A DNA stretch of 64,000 bases from the NCBI GenBank assembly GCA_001313085.1, contig BBFE01000004.1, forward strand, positions 80,674-144,673, read 5' to 3'. This stretch comes from Paenibacillus sp. JCM 18996 (GTDB lineage: Bacteria > Bacillota > Bacilli > Paenibacillales > NBRC-103111). Every line of letters starts with the position of its first letter. The stretch's first letter is position 1. Below the pieces are notes generated by a model that worked only from the letters and a program-made list of their open reading frames with translations, searched no databases and was not told where the DNA came from. This document shows positions 39,035 through 49,509 of this stretch, one piece after another. Both the position numbers and the translations under genes were made by a program.

Positions 39035-40945
39035 TTGAAAAAAAGTTTACCTTGGTAAAAGGAGCGCCGGCTAAGTGGATTCCGATTATTGTCTCGGTAT
39101 ACGCCCTGGCCGGCGCGGTTTGGCTTCAGTGGCAGGCGGGCCGCTTTCTTTGGGGCCAGCTGATTATGATTGCACTCGCTCTCATGGCGATTTATTTGCT
39201 TATATTTAAAGATTCGTTGGCTGCATTCGTTCTTGGACGAGAACAACAGGAAGCTCTGGATCGCCTGCACACCTCCGAGAGTGAGTTTAATTCGTTTTTT
39301 TTCACTATAATCCGAACCTTGTAGTTTTATTCGATAAGCATGGCGGTTTCCGGAGAGTGAACGAAACGGCCAAATCGCTGCTGGGCTATTCGGAGGAGGA
39401 GCTGCTGGCGGCCGGATGGAGCATTTTTTTGCAACGGGAAACGACAGGCTTAAGGCAGGCGAGCAGCTCAGGCATGCGTTCGGCGGATCGCCTCAACCGC
39501 TCGATACGGCTATGCTGCACAAAAGAGGCTACCGGATTGACCTGCGGGGGACAGTCGTGCCGGTTCAATCCGGCACGGGCAGCGGGGGAGCTTTCCTGAT
39601 CTGCCAGGATGTGACCGACAGGATGAGGACTGAAGAGCAAATACGGCATCTGGCTTATTACGATGATTTAACGGGAGTACCCAACCGCAGGCTGTTTACG
39701 GCCCATCTGCAGGAGGCCATAGAAGCGGCGCGCAGCATCAATCGCTGGTTGCGGTCATTCATCTGGATATCGACCGTTTTAAGCTGGTGAATGACAGCTA
39801 CGGCCACGATTACGGGGATATGCTGCTGCTGCAGGTGGCGGAGCGTTTAACCCGCGTTTCGTCGGAGAATTCCTTTGTGGCGCGGACGGAAGGAGATAAA
39901 TTCGCCGTTTTCTGCACGGGGCTCACGGACAAGGATGAGGCGTTGAAAATAACAGCCGGGTTTTCCCGTATATTGGACCAGCCTTTTATCTCGAGCAGTA
40001 TGAAATCCACACCACTTCCAGCATAGGGATCGCTCTATATTGCTCGGGAAATGACGATGCGGAGGCTTTGATCAAGCAGGCCGACATCGCACTTTCCCGG
40101 GCCAAGGAGACAGGAAGGAACAACTGCCAGATATATAATTCGGATATGGCGGTGCAATCGATCCAGAAGCTGACCTTGGAGAACGAGTTGAGGAGAGCTT
40201 TGGCGCAGGATGAATTCGAGCTGTTTTACCAGCCGCAGGTCGATATTTCCAGCGGCATGATCATAGGGGTTGAGGCGCTTATCCGGTGGAACCATCCCGA
40301 GAGGGGACTCGTTGCGCCGGGCGGATTTATCCCTTTTGCGGAGGAGACGGGACTCATCGTGCAGATCGGCGCGTGGGTGCTGCAAACAGCCTGCAGGCAA
40401 AATAAACTTTGGCAGGACATGGGCTTGCCCCGCATTCCGGTTGCGTTAATTTGTCCATACGCCAATTCATGCAGAGCGATTTACGTTTGCAAATAGAGCA
40501 TGTGTTGGATATGACCGGATTGCAGCCCGAGTATCTGGAGCTGGAAATCACGGAGAGCATGGCCATGGACGCGGAAATTGCGGCAAGGTCGCTGCGGGAG
40601 CTGAAAGAACTTGGAGTGAGGGTTTCGATCGACGATTTCGGCACAGGCTACAGCTCGTTCTATTATTTAAAAAAAATTCCCGCTTGACAAACTGAAAATC
40701 GACCGGTCTTTCGTTCGCGACATTATGGAGGATCCGAATGATGCGGCTATCGTGGCCTCCATTATTGCCATCACACATCACTTGAACTTGAAAGTGGTTG
40801 CCGAGGGAGTCGAGACGGAGGAGCAGCTGCAGTTTCTGCACAAAAAACCGGTGCAACGAAGTTCAGGCTATCTGTTCAGCCTCCCGTTACCTCCGGAGAA
40901 ATGCTGTCAATGCTGCGCGGACAAAGCCGCATAGCTCTCGTATAA
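39035..40945 (+). CDS. PAS-GGDEF-EAL cyclic-di-GMP signalling protein
   Basis: About 635 residues: two N-terminal membrane helices, a PAS domain ([20 protein letters not shown], split, to ICQDVTDRM), a GGDEF domain and an EAL domain. The GGDEF motif is degenerate, [10 protein letters not shown], so cyclase activity is doubtful. The EAL domain keeps [41 protein letters not shown] and [10 protein letters not shown], so it should hydrolyse c-di-GMP. Start TTG 39035 is behind GGGAGGAGAG. About eight frame breaks occur in A/T runs and at lost bases. The corrected end is TAA 40945. Confidence 0.9.
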
Positions 40946-40950
40946 TCGGA

Positions 40951-40990
40951 AAACCTCATGGACGAGGGAAAGCTCCATGAGGTTTTTTTT
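40951..40990 (+). terminator. Intrinsic terminator
   Basis: AAACCTCATGGA and TCCATGAGGTTT form a 12-bp stem around an 11-base loop, followed by T. It lies 5 bp past the EAL-gene stop. From here to 41341 there is no gene, only AT-rich sequence with GGGAAAT-type repeats. Confidence 0.9.
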
Positions 40991-41341
40991 GAAAGGACAG
41001 AATGTATTAATCTGAGGTCAGCGGGCTCCCTTCAGTGGCAGAAACTTCTGTGAATGGTGCATGAACGGCGGTAACGGTTTTTTTATTTCTTTATTCACAG
41101 ATTTCCCGCTCCCAGCCTGACATTAACGGAATTCAATTCCTCTATTTTTTGGCAAACAGGCTTTTTTTTACCCATCCGGACCAGCGTTGTTGACATAAAT
41201 AACAGAAGCATTGTCCGTTAATTCCGGGCAATTACAGGGAAATACCGCATTAGCAGAATAAAATTCTTTTAATTTCGGGAAATGTCCGGGAAATAGCCAG
41301 GAAAACGGAAAGACATCTCGGAGTAGACACAAAAAAAGAAA

Positions 41342-41464
41342 AAAAGGGTATGGGCAGGTGAAACGGACACTTCGCGATGGGCCGCCTTTGGAGTCGTTTT
41401 CCCGCCTCTTAACCCTCATCAAGGAATGAGGGCACCAACAACGGCTGGAACCCCATACCCTTTT
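41342..41464 (-). ncRNA. Candidate structured RNA closed by a 13-bp stem
   Basis: AAAAGGGTATGGG (41342-41354) and CCCATACCCTTTT (41452-41464) are perfect complements enclosing ~97 bases. Inside on the minus strand are the hairpin CCCTCAT-TCCTTG-ATGAGGG and a purine-rich stretch GAGGCGGGAAAACGACTCC. On the minus strand the closing stem runs into TTTTTTTCTTTTTTT, like a terminator. It lies between a terminated plus gene and a minus gene ending at 41608. I do not recognise an Rfam family. The open frame here gives no plausible protein. Confidence 0.5.
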
Positions 41465-41492
41465 CTTCTCCACGCCCAATAGTTTGGTTTAA

Positions 41493-41520
41493 TGCAAGGA
41501 TCTAAGGACGCCGCCAGGCG
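41493..41520 (+). repeat. 5S-rRNA-3'-end-like dispersed repeat, copy 2
   Basis: TGCAAGGATCTAAGGACGCC and GCCAGGCG, matching 17408-17436 apart from two positions, and again followed by a T run and TACGCTT/TCGCTT. It lies at the end of the convergent minus gene, where it could act as a terminator. Confidence 0.5.
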
Positions 41521-41607
41521 TTTTTTCTTACGCTTCGGCGGTTCAGCCGGCGCGGCAGCTGTCTATGTGAACTCGCTTATCCGGCAGGCCCGGTTTACTT
41601 TCTTCGT

Positions 41608-42159
41608 TTACTGCGTGACGATTTCGTCAATCTCATTTAAATGGAAGGTGTAAACCGTCTTTTCATCTACATGATACACGGACACGTTGCCGCTCCCGGC
41701 ATCCATGTTAAGAATCCGGCAGGGAAGACTTAGCTTGATCCCTTTGGCTTTGATCACGTTCAAGCGCACGAGCACATTCTTCCGGCGGTATTCCTGAAGG
41801 ACCTCTTGAATGCCGAGATTGCCTGCTGAAGCGGTGAAGAACGGCTTATCCGCCGGATTGGGCGAAGATCCGGGTGAAGAATGTCCAAGCTCACCGTGCC
41901 CAGAAGAGCTGCCGGAAGCCGCGTCCGGCGCGCTGTTTGCTTGCGGATCGGCCGAAGTATCGGACGATTGGCGGTTAAGAGCCGCAGAAATCACCGGACC
42001 CAGAGCAATGCCTCGTATAATACGGTAATCGCTGATTTGCGGGTTATCGAGCAGCCCGAGCAATTTTTTTTCCAGTGCCTTGCCGTTCGTCTCTTCTTCA
42101 ATCAGTATTTCGACAGTAAACAGATGTCCTTGTTTGTTCGATTGTTGTTTACTCACCAT
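41608..42159 (-). CDS. Conserved hypothetical protein with disordered middle
   Basis: An uninterrupted 183-residue protein on the minus strand. The N-terminal part, FTVEILIEEETNGKALEKKL then LLGLLDNPQISDYRIIRG, looks like an alpha/beta domain. Residues ~65-105 are Ser/Pro/Gly-rich and probably disordered. The C-terminal part has VRLNVIKAKGIKLSLPCRIL and VYHVDEKTVYTFHLNEIDE. ATG 42159 follows GGAGG at 7 bases. Family not recognised. Confidence 0.75.
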   Translation of the reverse strand: MVSKQQSNKQGHLFTVEILIEEETNGKALEKKLLGLLDNPQISDYRIIRGIALGPVISAALNRQSSDTSADPQANSAPDAASGSSSGHGELGHSSPGSSPNPADKPFFTASAGNLGIQEVLQEYRRKNVLVRLNVIKAKGIKLSLPCRILNMDAGSGNVSVYHVDEKTVYTFHLNEIDEIVTQ

Positions 42160-42333
42160 CAAAACGCCTCCGTGTTTAGTACAGCAGTGATCCTATTGTA
42201 TCATTAAAGCGAGTCGGCTTGTATAGGGCAATCGGTCGCTTTTTTCCCGGCAAAAAAACCGTTCGCTGTACACTTCTTTCCGAGTGTCTTCATATACTGT
42301 AGCGAACACGGTAAAAAAAGGGGATGCTTGAGA

Positions 42334-42637
42334 ATGATGAGAATGGAGCCGGTTTCCATAGGCGGAAGGACCGCTCTCGCGGTCGAGGTCAAGCTTCCGA
42401 AGACCACATTGCTCGCCGTGACAACCGATAAAGGCTACATTATGTGCGGTGCGTTGGATGTCGGACTTCTGAACGAAAAAATTAAAAGACCGTGGAATCA
42501 TAGCCGGCAGGGCTGTAGGCGTAAGGACGATCCAGGAGCTCCTGGAGGCTCCGCTGGAATCGGTTACCCTGGAAGCCGGGCGGATGGGAATCCAGCCGGG
42601 GATGAAAGGGATCGACGCGGTCGCATTGATGTTCTAA
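42334..42637 (+). CDS. DUF1805 protein (YunC-like)
   Basis: About 100 residues. IGGRTALAVEVKLPKTTLLA, VTTDKGYIMCGALDVGLLNE and AGRAVGVRTIQELLEAPLES match YunC/DUF1805. A run at 42478-42483 is one base too long and a base is lost near 42513. Start is one of the ATGs at 42334 or 42337 (or TTG 42328) behind AAGGGGATG. Function unknown. Confidence 0.85.
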
Positions 42638-42802
42638 ACCTGCCATAGTCAACACCCAAAGCTTTCTCGAGGATATGTCCTTTACGACGATGCCGAGGAG
42701 AGCTTTTTTTGCGTTGAGTGCAAAAAACTGATACCAATAGAGCGCAAAGTATTCTATAATAGGAATTGGAATGTTAACGTGTGCATAAAGGAGGGGCTGT
42801 CC

Positions 42803-44067
42803 ATGTCCATTACAACTAAAGAACAACTGCAGTCAGCTGTGAAGGAAGCGGTAAAGAACCAAAAAAAGTAACCGACATGCACACCCACCTGTACTCGCCG
42901 AATTTCGGCGAACTTCTGCTGTGGGGAGTGGACGAGCTGCTCACTTACCATTATCTGATCGCTGAGGTGATGCGCTGGAGCGAACTGGATGTCGAGGAGT
43001 TCTGGAAATTAAGCAAAACCGGGCAGGCCGATCACATTTGGCAGACGCTGTTCATAGACCATTCTCCGGTCAGTGAGGCTTGCCGGGGAGTATTGACCTC
43101 TCTGCAGGGCTTCGGGCAGGCGGTGCAAACCCGCGATCTCGCTGCGTTCCGTGAAGCTTATGCGAAGTCGGATGCTTTTCAGCATACGGATAAAGTGCTG
43201 GAGCTGTCGAATGTGGACCATGTGGTGATGACTAACGACCCGTTTGACGACCTGGAGCGCCCGCTGTGGATGGATGGCATGAAGCCGGATCCGCGCTTTC
43301 ATGCGGCTTTGCGGATCGACTCTGCTTAACGATTACGGGAACAGCAGGAACAAACTCCGCGAATGGGGATACCAAGTGGAGCAGGAGTGGACCGCGCAGT
43401 CTGTGAAGGAAGTGAGACGCTTCCTGACGGATTGGATCGGACGGATGAATCCGCTGTATATGGCCGTTTCACTGCCGCCGACCTTTGCTTTCCCCGAAGA
43501 ATCGGACCGCGGACGGATCATACGGGACTGCATCCTGCCGGTGTCCAGGGAAACGGGGATTCCTTACGCCATGATGATCGGGGTGAAGCGGGCGGTCAAC
43601 CCTTCGCTGCGCGGTGCCAGCGATACTTTGGATAAAGCAAGCCTGGAATCGTTGGAATATATACTGAAAAAAATTATCCGGACAACAAGATCATCACTAC
43701 CTTCCTGTCGCGGGAAAATCAGCATGAGCTGATCGTGCTTGCCCGTAAATTCCGCAATTTGCTGGTGTTCGGCTGCTGGTGGTTCCTTAACAACCCGAGC
43801 CTCGTGGACGAGATCACCCGGATGCGCGTAGAAATGCTGGGCCTAAGCATGGTTCCTCAGCATTCGGACTGCAGAGTGCTGGATCAGCTCATTTACAAAT
43901 GGAGCCATTCTAAAGAGATAATTGCGGGTGTGCTGATCGACAAATACAACGACATTATTCGTACGGGCTGGACGATCGAAGAATCGGAGATCAAACGCGA
44001 TGTAGCGGATCTGCTGCGCAACAACTTCTGGCGCTTCGTCGGAAGGAACGATATGGTCCAATATTAA
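42803..44067 (+). CDS. Glucuronate isomerase-like protein (UxaC family)
   Basis: About 420 residues. Features are TDMHTHLYSPNFGELLLWGV, DELLTYHYLIAEVMRW, VVMTNDPFDDLERPLW, IPYAMMIGVKRAVNPSLRGA and ARKFRNLLVFGCWWFLNNPS. This is a metal-dependent amidohydrolase-fold uronate isomerase relative, shorter than E. coli UxaC (about 470). Start ATG 42803 is behind AAAGGAGGGG. Runs at 42862-42868 and 43667-43673 and a break near 43325 split it. An epimerase follows 19 bp later, so the two probably act on one sugar acid. Confidence 0.9.
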
Positions 44068-44086
44068 TCGAGGGGGATGGAAGTAC

Positions 44087-44937
44087 ATGAAATTATCCGT
44101 ATTTACTGTCGTAACACCCGATCTGACTCCGGAGGAGCTCGCCGCAGCCGCGAAGGAAGCGGGCATCGAAGGAATCGAATGGCGCTTTAAGGAAATTCCT
44201 GAAGAGGCCAGGCATGAAGAGCCCTCCTTCTGGAGGCACAACCGCTGCTCCATCGATCCCGCCGCGCCGGACGAAGAGCTGGAACGCTTCAGGAAAGCGG
44301 CCGCAGACAACGGGTTGACCGCTGTCAGCGTGACGCCTTATCTTCAATGCGGCGACCTGGAGGCAACCGAGCATGTCATGCGCGTGGCCAAGAAAGTCGG
44401 CGCCTCCACGATCCGTGCCGGGGTCCCGGGATACAGCGGAAAAGAAAACTACAACGCCCTTTTCGACAAAGCCGTGGAATATCTGCACGGCGTGGAAGAG
44501 CTTTCCCGTACATACGACGTGAAAGCGCTTGTGGAAAGCCATCACATGACCATTGCCCCAAGCGCAGGATTGTGCCACCGTCTGGTGAGCAGATTCAATC
44601 CCGACCACATCGGCGTCCTGTACGACCCGGGCAACATGGTGCATGAAGGCTATGAGAACTTCCGTATGGGTATGGAGCTGCTCGGGCTTATCTGGCGCAT
44701 GTGCATGTAAAGAACGCGGGCTGGATTCCCACAGGAGGGCGCAAACACCACGCGGCAGAGTGGAAATCCGTGTGGTTCCCTATCATGGAAGGCGCCGTAC
44801 AATGGAAACAGGTCATCCACGACCTGAAAGAGGTCGGATATGACGGCTGGCTCGGCGTGGAAGACTTCAGCGGAGCGTACGGGTCGAAAGAGCTGCTTCA
44901 CAGCTACGCCGCCCAAATGAGACGGATGTTGGAATAG
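44087..44937 (+). CDS. Sugar phosphate isomerase/epimerase
   Basis: About 283 residues, MKLSVFTVVTPDLTPEELAA onward, a xylose-isomerase-like TIM barrel. Metal-ligand positions lie in LVESHHMT, VLYDPGNMV, HVHVKNAGW and GVEDFSG. One C is missing near 44691 (LLG-PYLAHVHVKN), so the deposited frame stops early at 44710. Start ATG 44087 is behind GAGGGGG. It follows the uronate-isomerase-like gene. A paralogue of the gene at 459. Confidence 0.9.
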
Positions 44938-44952
44938 CGGCTAGTAACAGAT

Positions 44953-44998
44953 AAACTCCAAGCTGTCCTTAGCACAGGACGGCTTGGAGTTTTTTTTC
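44953..44998 (+). terminator. Intrinsic terminator
   Basis: AAACTCCAAGC and GCTTGGAGTTT with an inner GTCC/GGAC stem, followed by eight T. It ends the isomerase/epimerase operon. Confidence 0.9.
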
Positions 44999-45015
44999 AT
45001 ACATTTCTTTTTTTT

Positions 45016-45094
45016 GATAATGAAAATCATTATTGACAACTGCACTTAAACTCAATAAAATAAATCTTGTGCCAATCAATGATAATGATTATCA
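45016..45094 (+). promoter_or_regulatory. Promoter with two Fur boxes
   Basis: GATAATGAAAATCATTATT (45016-45034) is a 17/19 match to the classical Fur box. TGATAATGATTATCA (45080-45094) is a perfect 7-1-7 box. Between them TTGACA (45033-45038), 17 bases and TAAAAT (45056-45061) form a strong sigma-A promoter. The first box overlaps the -35 and the second lies just downstream of the expected start. Iron repression of the following genes is strongly expected. Confidence 0.85.
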
Positions 45095-45115
45095 ATCACA
45101 ACAAAGGGAGGGCAT

Positions 45116-46604
45116 ATGAATAGATACAGCTTTCTTATAATACTCCTGCTCCTGCTGCTTTTTTTCCCTCGACGCTGCATGCCAAGGGAGTAGAACAGGA
45201 ACTGGCAGCGGCCGACAAACATGTACAGCAAGCGGTACAACTGGCCAAACAGAATGATTTGAAAGCGGCCAAGGATGAATATGAGCTTTTTTCATTCCGG
45301 CTGGTATCAATTTGAAGAAGGTGTGAAAAAAGAAATCCAAAGGAGCCTACCGGGCGATTGAGGATCAGATGGGGGAAATCGGGTTTTCCTTCGCCCAGCA
45401 GCCCCAGAATAAAGACACCGTGGTCAAGGCGCTGCAGGGACTTGCAGACATCAACAAGAAAGTGATTGAAGGAGACTTTTCGTCGTTCAAGGATGCCTCA
45501 TCGTCAGGTGACGGCAAAGCCAGTGTGGCCGGACTTGTCTCCCTGCTCGATCAATCGCTGGCCGATTTAAAGCAGAACCATCCCGCCGAGGCCAAAGCCA
45601 GCATCCAAAAGTTCCGTGAATCATGGCTCGAGATCGAGGGTGTGGTGCTGACGCAATCCAGTAAAATTTACACCGACGCCGAACGGGATATGGTCAGTTC
45701 CTACGCAATGCTGTCGTCAAACCCGCCGGATACGGCAGGAGCGGAGCGCACGATACGAAGCATGAGGACTATCTGGCCCCTCTAAGCGCCAAAACCAGTT
45801 ATACGGTGCTGGATGTCATTACGATTTTGCTGCGCGAAGGCCTTGAAGCCTGTTGGTTGTGGTCGCGCTCCTGGGGTTTCTGCAGAAATCCGGCCACGAA
45901 GACAAGAAAAAAGTGGATCTGGTATGGTTTGGGCAGCGGAATGGTGGTCAGCATTATTTTGGGTGTGGTGGTGCAGCTGTTGTTCTCCGCCGGGGCGTTT
46001 GGCAGCAACAACTTTCTGATTGCGGGATGCACGGGTATTTTTTGCCGCAGTCATGCTGCTCTATATGAGCTACTGGCTGCACAGCAAGTCAAGCCTGGCT
46101 AACTGGCACCAATACATAAGCAGCCAGAGTACGAAGGCGCTCGCTACAGGCAGCTTGTGGTCGCTGGCAATCCTGTCGTTCCTCGCGGTATTCCGGGAAG
46201 GGACCGAAACGGTGCTGTTCTTCATCGGTATGGCGTCATCGGTTGAGTTGTCCACGCTCCTGCTCGGAATTGCATCGGGCGCAGCCATTTTGGGAATTGT
46301 CGCTTATTTGGTGCTTAAGGTTGGCTTGAAAATCCCGATGCGGCCCTTCTTCCTGGTTTCGAGCGTGCTGGTGTTCTATCTGTGCTTCAAGTTTCTGGGC
46401 ATGGGCATCCATGGGCTGCAGTTGGCCGGAGTACTTAAAGCTTCGCAAATTAAACACCTGCCGACAATAGATTTTCTGGCGCTTTATGCCACATGGCAAA
46501 ATCTGGTACCGCAAGCAATTTTGCTGATACTGGCAGTGGCTGCCGTTCTCTGGAACCGCAAGCGCGACCAGGTGATCAAAAAGCAGTTTAACGCACAATC
46601 TTAA
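45116..46604 (+). CDS. efeU: FTR1-family high-affinity iron permease (EfeU-like)
   Basis: About 490 residues. An N-terminal signal-like helix is followed by a ~200-residue extracytoplasmic helical domain (KSKGAYRAIEDQMGEIGFSF region), then the permease. The two iron motifs are LLREGLEAL (REGLE) and FREGTETVLFF (RExxE), in separate membrane helices. Start ATG 45116 is behind GGGAGGGC. T and A runs near 45158, 45286, 45328 and 45905 and breaks near 45770 and 45852 split the frame. Double Fur boxes precede it and a small lipoprotein follows 25 bp later. Confidence 0.9.
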
Positions 46605-46629
46605 AATAAATTACAAGGGAGAATTATAA

Positions 46630-46996
46630 TTGAAAATCAAATTACTTATTCCTTTTATCGCTATCATGATGGTCATCCTGTCGGCCTGCTCATCCTCGTC
46701 TATTTCTATCGCTGACGGAAGCAAAAAAAATGAAGGAAACGATCGTGGAGCTCAAGAAAAGCGTAGATGCCGGCGATGCCTCCAAAGTGAAGAAAGAGTA
46801 CGAGGACCTGGAAGCAAGCTGGGTGAAATTCGAAGATGATGTGAAGAAGAAAGACGCGGCTTTATACGGCAAGGTGGAAGATCCTCTTCATGCGATCAAA
46901 GCAGGCGCCAAAGCCGCCAAAGTGGATGCAGCTTCGTTAAATAAATCGATCGCCGACCTGAACTCCGCTTTGGATCAAGTGCAGAATTTGAAATAG
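46630..46996 (+). CDS. Small helical lipoprotein of the iron operon
   Basis: About 120 residues. A lipoprotein signal MKIKLLIPFIAIMMVILSAC leads to a lipobox Cys. The mature part is charged and helical (KSVDAGDASKVKKEYEDLEA, ALYGKVEDPLHAIKAGAKAA). It resembles the N-terminal domain of the preceding permease and the imelysin/EfeO style of helical iron-binding domains. Start TTG 46630 behind AAGGGAG. The A run at 46723-46730 breaks the frame. It likely helps deliver iron to the permease. Confidence 0.7.
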
Positions 46997-47022
46997 CCCG
47001 ATAAATTGTTCGATTAGGCAAG

Positions 47023-47068
47023 AGGACTTTAACCTGTGAAGGTTGAAGTCCTTTGGTGCTTTTTTTTA
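47023..47068 (+). terminator. Intrinsic terminator
   Basis: AGGACTTTAACC and GGTTGAAGTCCT form a 12-bp stem (one G-T) with a TGTGAA loop, and a run of eight T follows 8 bases later. Confidence 0.75.
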
Positions 47069-47126
47069 CAGGGGAGGCCGCTGTGCTAAAATAGTAGTTA
47101 CGCGATAAAAAAATACAGGAGGAGCT

Positions 47127-48016
47127 ATGCCGCCAATCAAAGACTATTCCAAGCGTTCCAAGTTATCTCCATTGAAGCTGTTAAGCCGTATTCTGCTCCT
47201 CGTGCTGGGAGCTTTTCTCGTATCCGCGGGCCTTGAAATATTTTTTGGTCCCCAATAATATTATCGACGGCGGAATCACAGGGATCTCGATTATGCTGTC
47301 GCACGAAACCGGTCTGCCGCTCGGAATTTTCCTGACCCTGCTCAACCTGCCCTTCTTATTTCTGGGATATAAGCAGATCGGCAAAACGTTTGCCCTTTCC
47401 ACTTTGTTTTCCGTCATCGTTTTGTCCGTCGGCACGGCGCTGCTGGTTCCGGTTCCGGCCATTACTCCCGACCCGCTGCTCGCTTCCGTATTCGGCGGAA
47501 TTATACTCGGGATCGGTGTCGGCCTGGTCATCCGCTCGGGCGGATCGTTGGATGGAACCGAGATTGTCGCTATCCTGATCGGCAAGACAAGCCCTTTTTT
47601 TTCCGTTGGCGAGATCGTCATGTTCCTGAACATTTTTTATACTTGGCAGCGCCGGGTTCGTGTTCGGTTGGGACCATGCCATGTATTCGCTGATTGCTTT
47701 TTTTACATAGCTTTTAAAATGATTGACGTGACTATCGAAGGGATCGATCAGTCCAAATCCGTATGGATCATCAGCGACATGCATGCGGAAATCGGGGATG
47801 CGCTTACGGACCGGCTCGGCCGAGGCGTGACTTATTTGCACGGAGAAGGCGCTTTTACCGGAGATGACAAGAAGGTGATCTTTACGGTCATCACCCGTCT
47901 GGAGGAAGCCAAGCTGAAAGCCATCGTCGACGAATGGGATCCTAAGGCCTTTGTTGCGATAGGCAATATTCATGACGTAAAGGGCGGCAGGTTCAAGAAA
48001 AAAAGACATTCACTGA
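47127..48016 (+). CDS. YitT-family membrane protein (DUF161/DUF2179)
   Basis: About 295 residues. Five or six helices carry NNIIDGGITGISIMLSHETG, IGVGLVIRSGGSLDGTEIVA and other DUF161 features. The C-terminal DUF2179 domain has GRGVTYLHGEGAFTGDDKKV and FVAIGNIHDVKGGRFKKK. Start ATG 47127 is behind ACAGGAGGAG. Runs at 47240-47245, 47596-47603 and 48000-48006 are too long. Corrected stop TGA 48016. Function unknown; paralogues are abundant in Bacilli. Confidence 0.9.
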
Positions 48017-48097
48017 GGCCGCGGTTTTCGGTGGGAAGCGATCGTCCGGAAAATGCGTTCAAGAGCCATGGCCGTAAAATCGGTAAAGGAGAAGAAC

Positions 48098-48297
48098 ATG
48101 GCAAGAGCAAAAAAGCAGCTGTGCCATTTAAGGCTCTGGACGCTGAATTTCCTGGGCGAGATTGATATTTTCTGTGTACGATTGCTACCTTCCTCGAAGC
48201 CTGCGGCATTCTATCCGGCCGTTTGGACAAAGAAGAACAATGGGTATTTCCGCTTGCCGAGCAGGTGCTGACGGATATGGATTATTTGTTTGCTTAG
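48098..48297 (+). CDS. Small protein of unknown function
   Basis: About 66 residues once the A run at 48109-48114 is shortened by one and a base near 48165 is corrected. It reads MARAKKAAVPFKALDAEFPG, then a segment with FLCTIATFLEACGILSGRLD and VLTDMDYLFA. ATG 48098 lies behind AAAGGAGAAG. I do not recognise a family. The 230 bp that follow contain no gene. Confidence 0.45.
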
Positions 48298-48534
48298 TAT
48301 GGATAATGGGTAGAGCAGTCAAAGGGAAAAGGGCCTTGGGGGGAAAGAATGCGCTTCATTGGTCCTTTTGTGTATGTCGATGCATAAAAGTTCAAGCCAA
48401 TCCTCCCGGCACCCAAATTCCTCTACCTTAACAATCCAATATCTTGTAAAATGGGGCTTGAGGAAATTTGCTGCTTGGCTCAGGCATAAATGCCCCTTTG
48501 CAGGGAGCCGACTGATGTGGGAGGAAGAAAAAAA

Positions 48535-49501
48535 ATGCCGCTAATCGACATGCCTTTGGAACAATTGAAGGAATATCAAGGAAGGAATCCGCGGCCGGAT
48601 GATTTTGAGCTGTATTGGGAAACCGCATTGACGGAAATGAGGGGTGTCCGCGCGGATGTTGCGCTGGTTCCATCGGATTTTACGGTTCCTTTTGCCGAGT
48701 GCTTCGACCTGTATTTTACCGGTGTCAGAGGAGCGAGAGTGCACGCCAAATACATAAGGCCCAAAAAATGTAAGCGAGCCGCATCCCGCCGTTGTGCAGT
48801 TTCACGGCTATACCGGCAGCTGCGGGGATTGGCAGGACAAGCTCCAGTTTGCCGCGCTGGGCTATTCCGTCGTTTCCATGGATGTCCGCGGGCAAGGCGG
48901 TCAGTCGCAGGATACGGGGAATGTGCTTGGGAACACGCACCACGGCCATATCATCCGCGGATTGGACGACAAGCCGGACAACCTCTTTTTTCGGCAGGTG
49001 TTTCTCGATACTGCACAGCTCACTTCCATTGTGATGGAGCTTCCGGAGGTGGACGAAACCCGTGTGGCAGCGGCAGGCGGATCCCAAGGAGGAGCCTTGG
49101 CCCTGGCTTGTGCGGCACTGGAGCCAGGGTGGCCAGAGTCGCCGCCAACTTTCCTTTTCTATGCGATTACAAGCGGGTTTGGGAAATGGACCTGGCCAAA
49201 GACGCTTATGCGGAGCTGCGCACTTATTTCAGATTATTCGATCCTCAGCATAAGCAGGAAGATGGCATTTTTTACCAGGCTCGGCTATATCGATATCCAA
49301 TACCTGGCGCCCCGCATACGTGCCGAAGTGCTTGCAGGAGTCGGTTTAATGGATACCGTATGTCCGCCTTCCAGCCAATTCGCTGCGCTGAATAAAATCA
49401 GTTCGCCGCTCCAGCTGGAAATTTATCCGGATTTCGCCCATGAGAACCTGCCCGGCATGCAGGATAAAGTGTATCAATTTTTTAATGGGATTGTAGGGTG
49501 A
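48535..49501 (+). CDS. Acetyl xylan esterase / cephalosporin-C deacetylase (AXE1 family)
   Basis: About 320 residues, alpha/beta-hydrolase. The nucleophile elbow is AAGGSQGGALAL (Ser), the acid AGVGLMDTVCPPSSQ (Asp) and the base YPDFAHEN (His). VVSMDVRGQGGQSQD is an AXE1 signature. ATG 48535 follows GGGAGGAAG. The A run near 48764-48769, T run near 49267 and a lost or gained base near 49120 break the frame. It deacetylates acetylated sugars or antibiotics. A hydroxyacid dehydrogenase begins 8 bp later. Confidence 0.9.
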
Positions 49502-49509
49502 GAAAAAAA

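Noticed and set aside
41168..41479. Minus-strand open frame of 103 codons
   Set aside because: It spans the 13-bp inverted repeat and the hairpin; residues are Phe/Pro/Arg-rich without domain features. A structured RNA explains the segment better.
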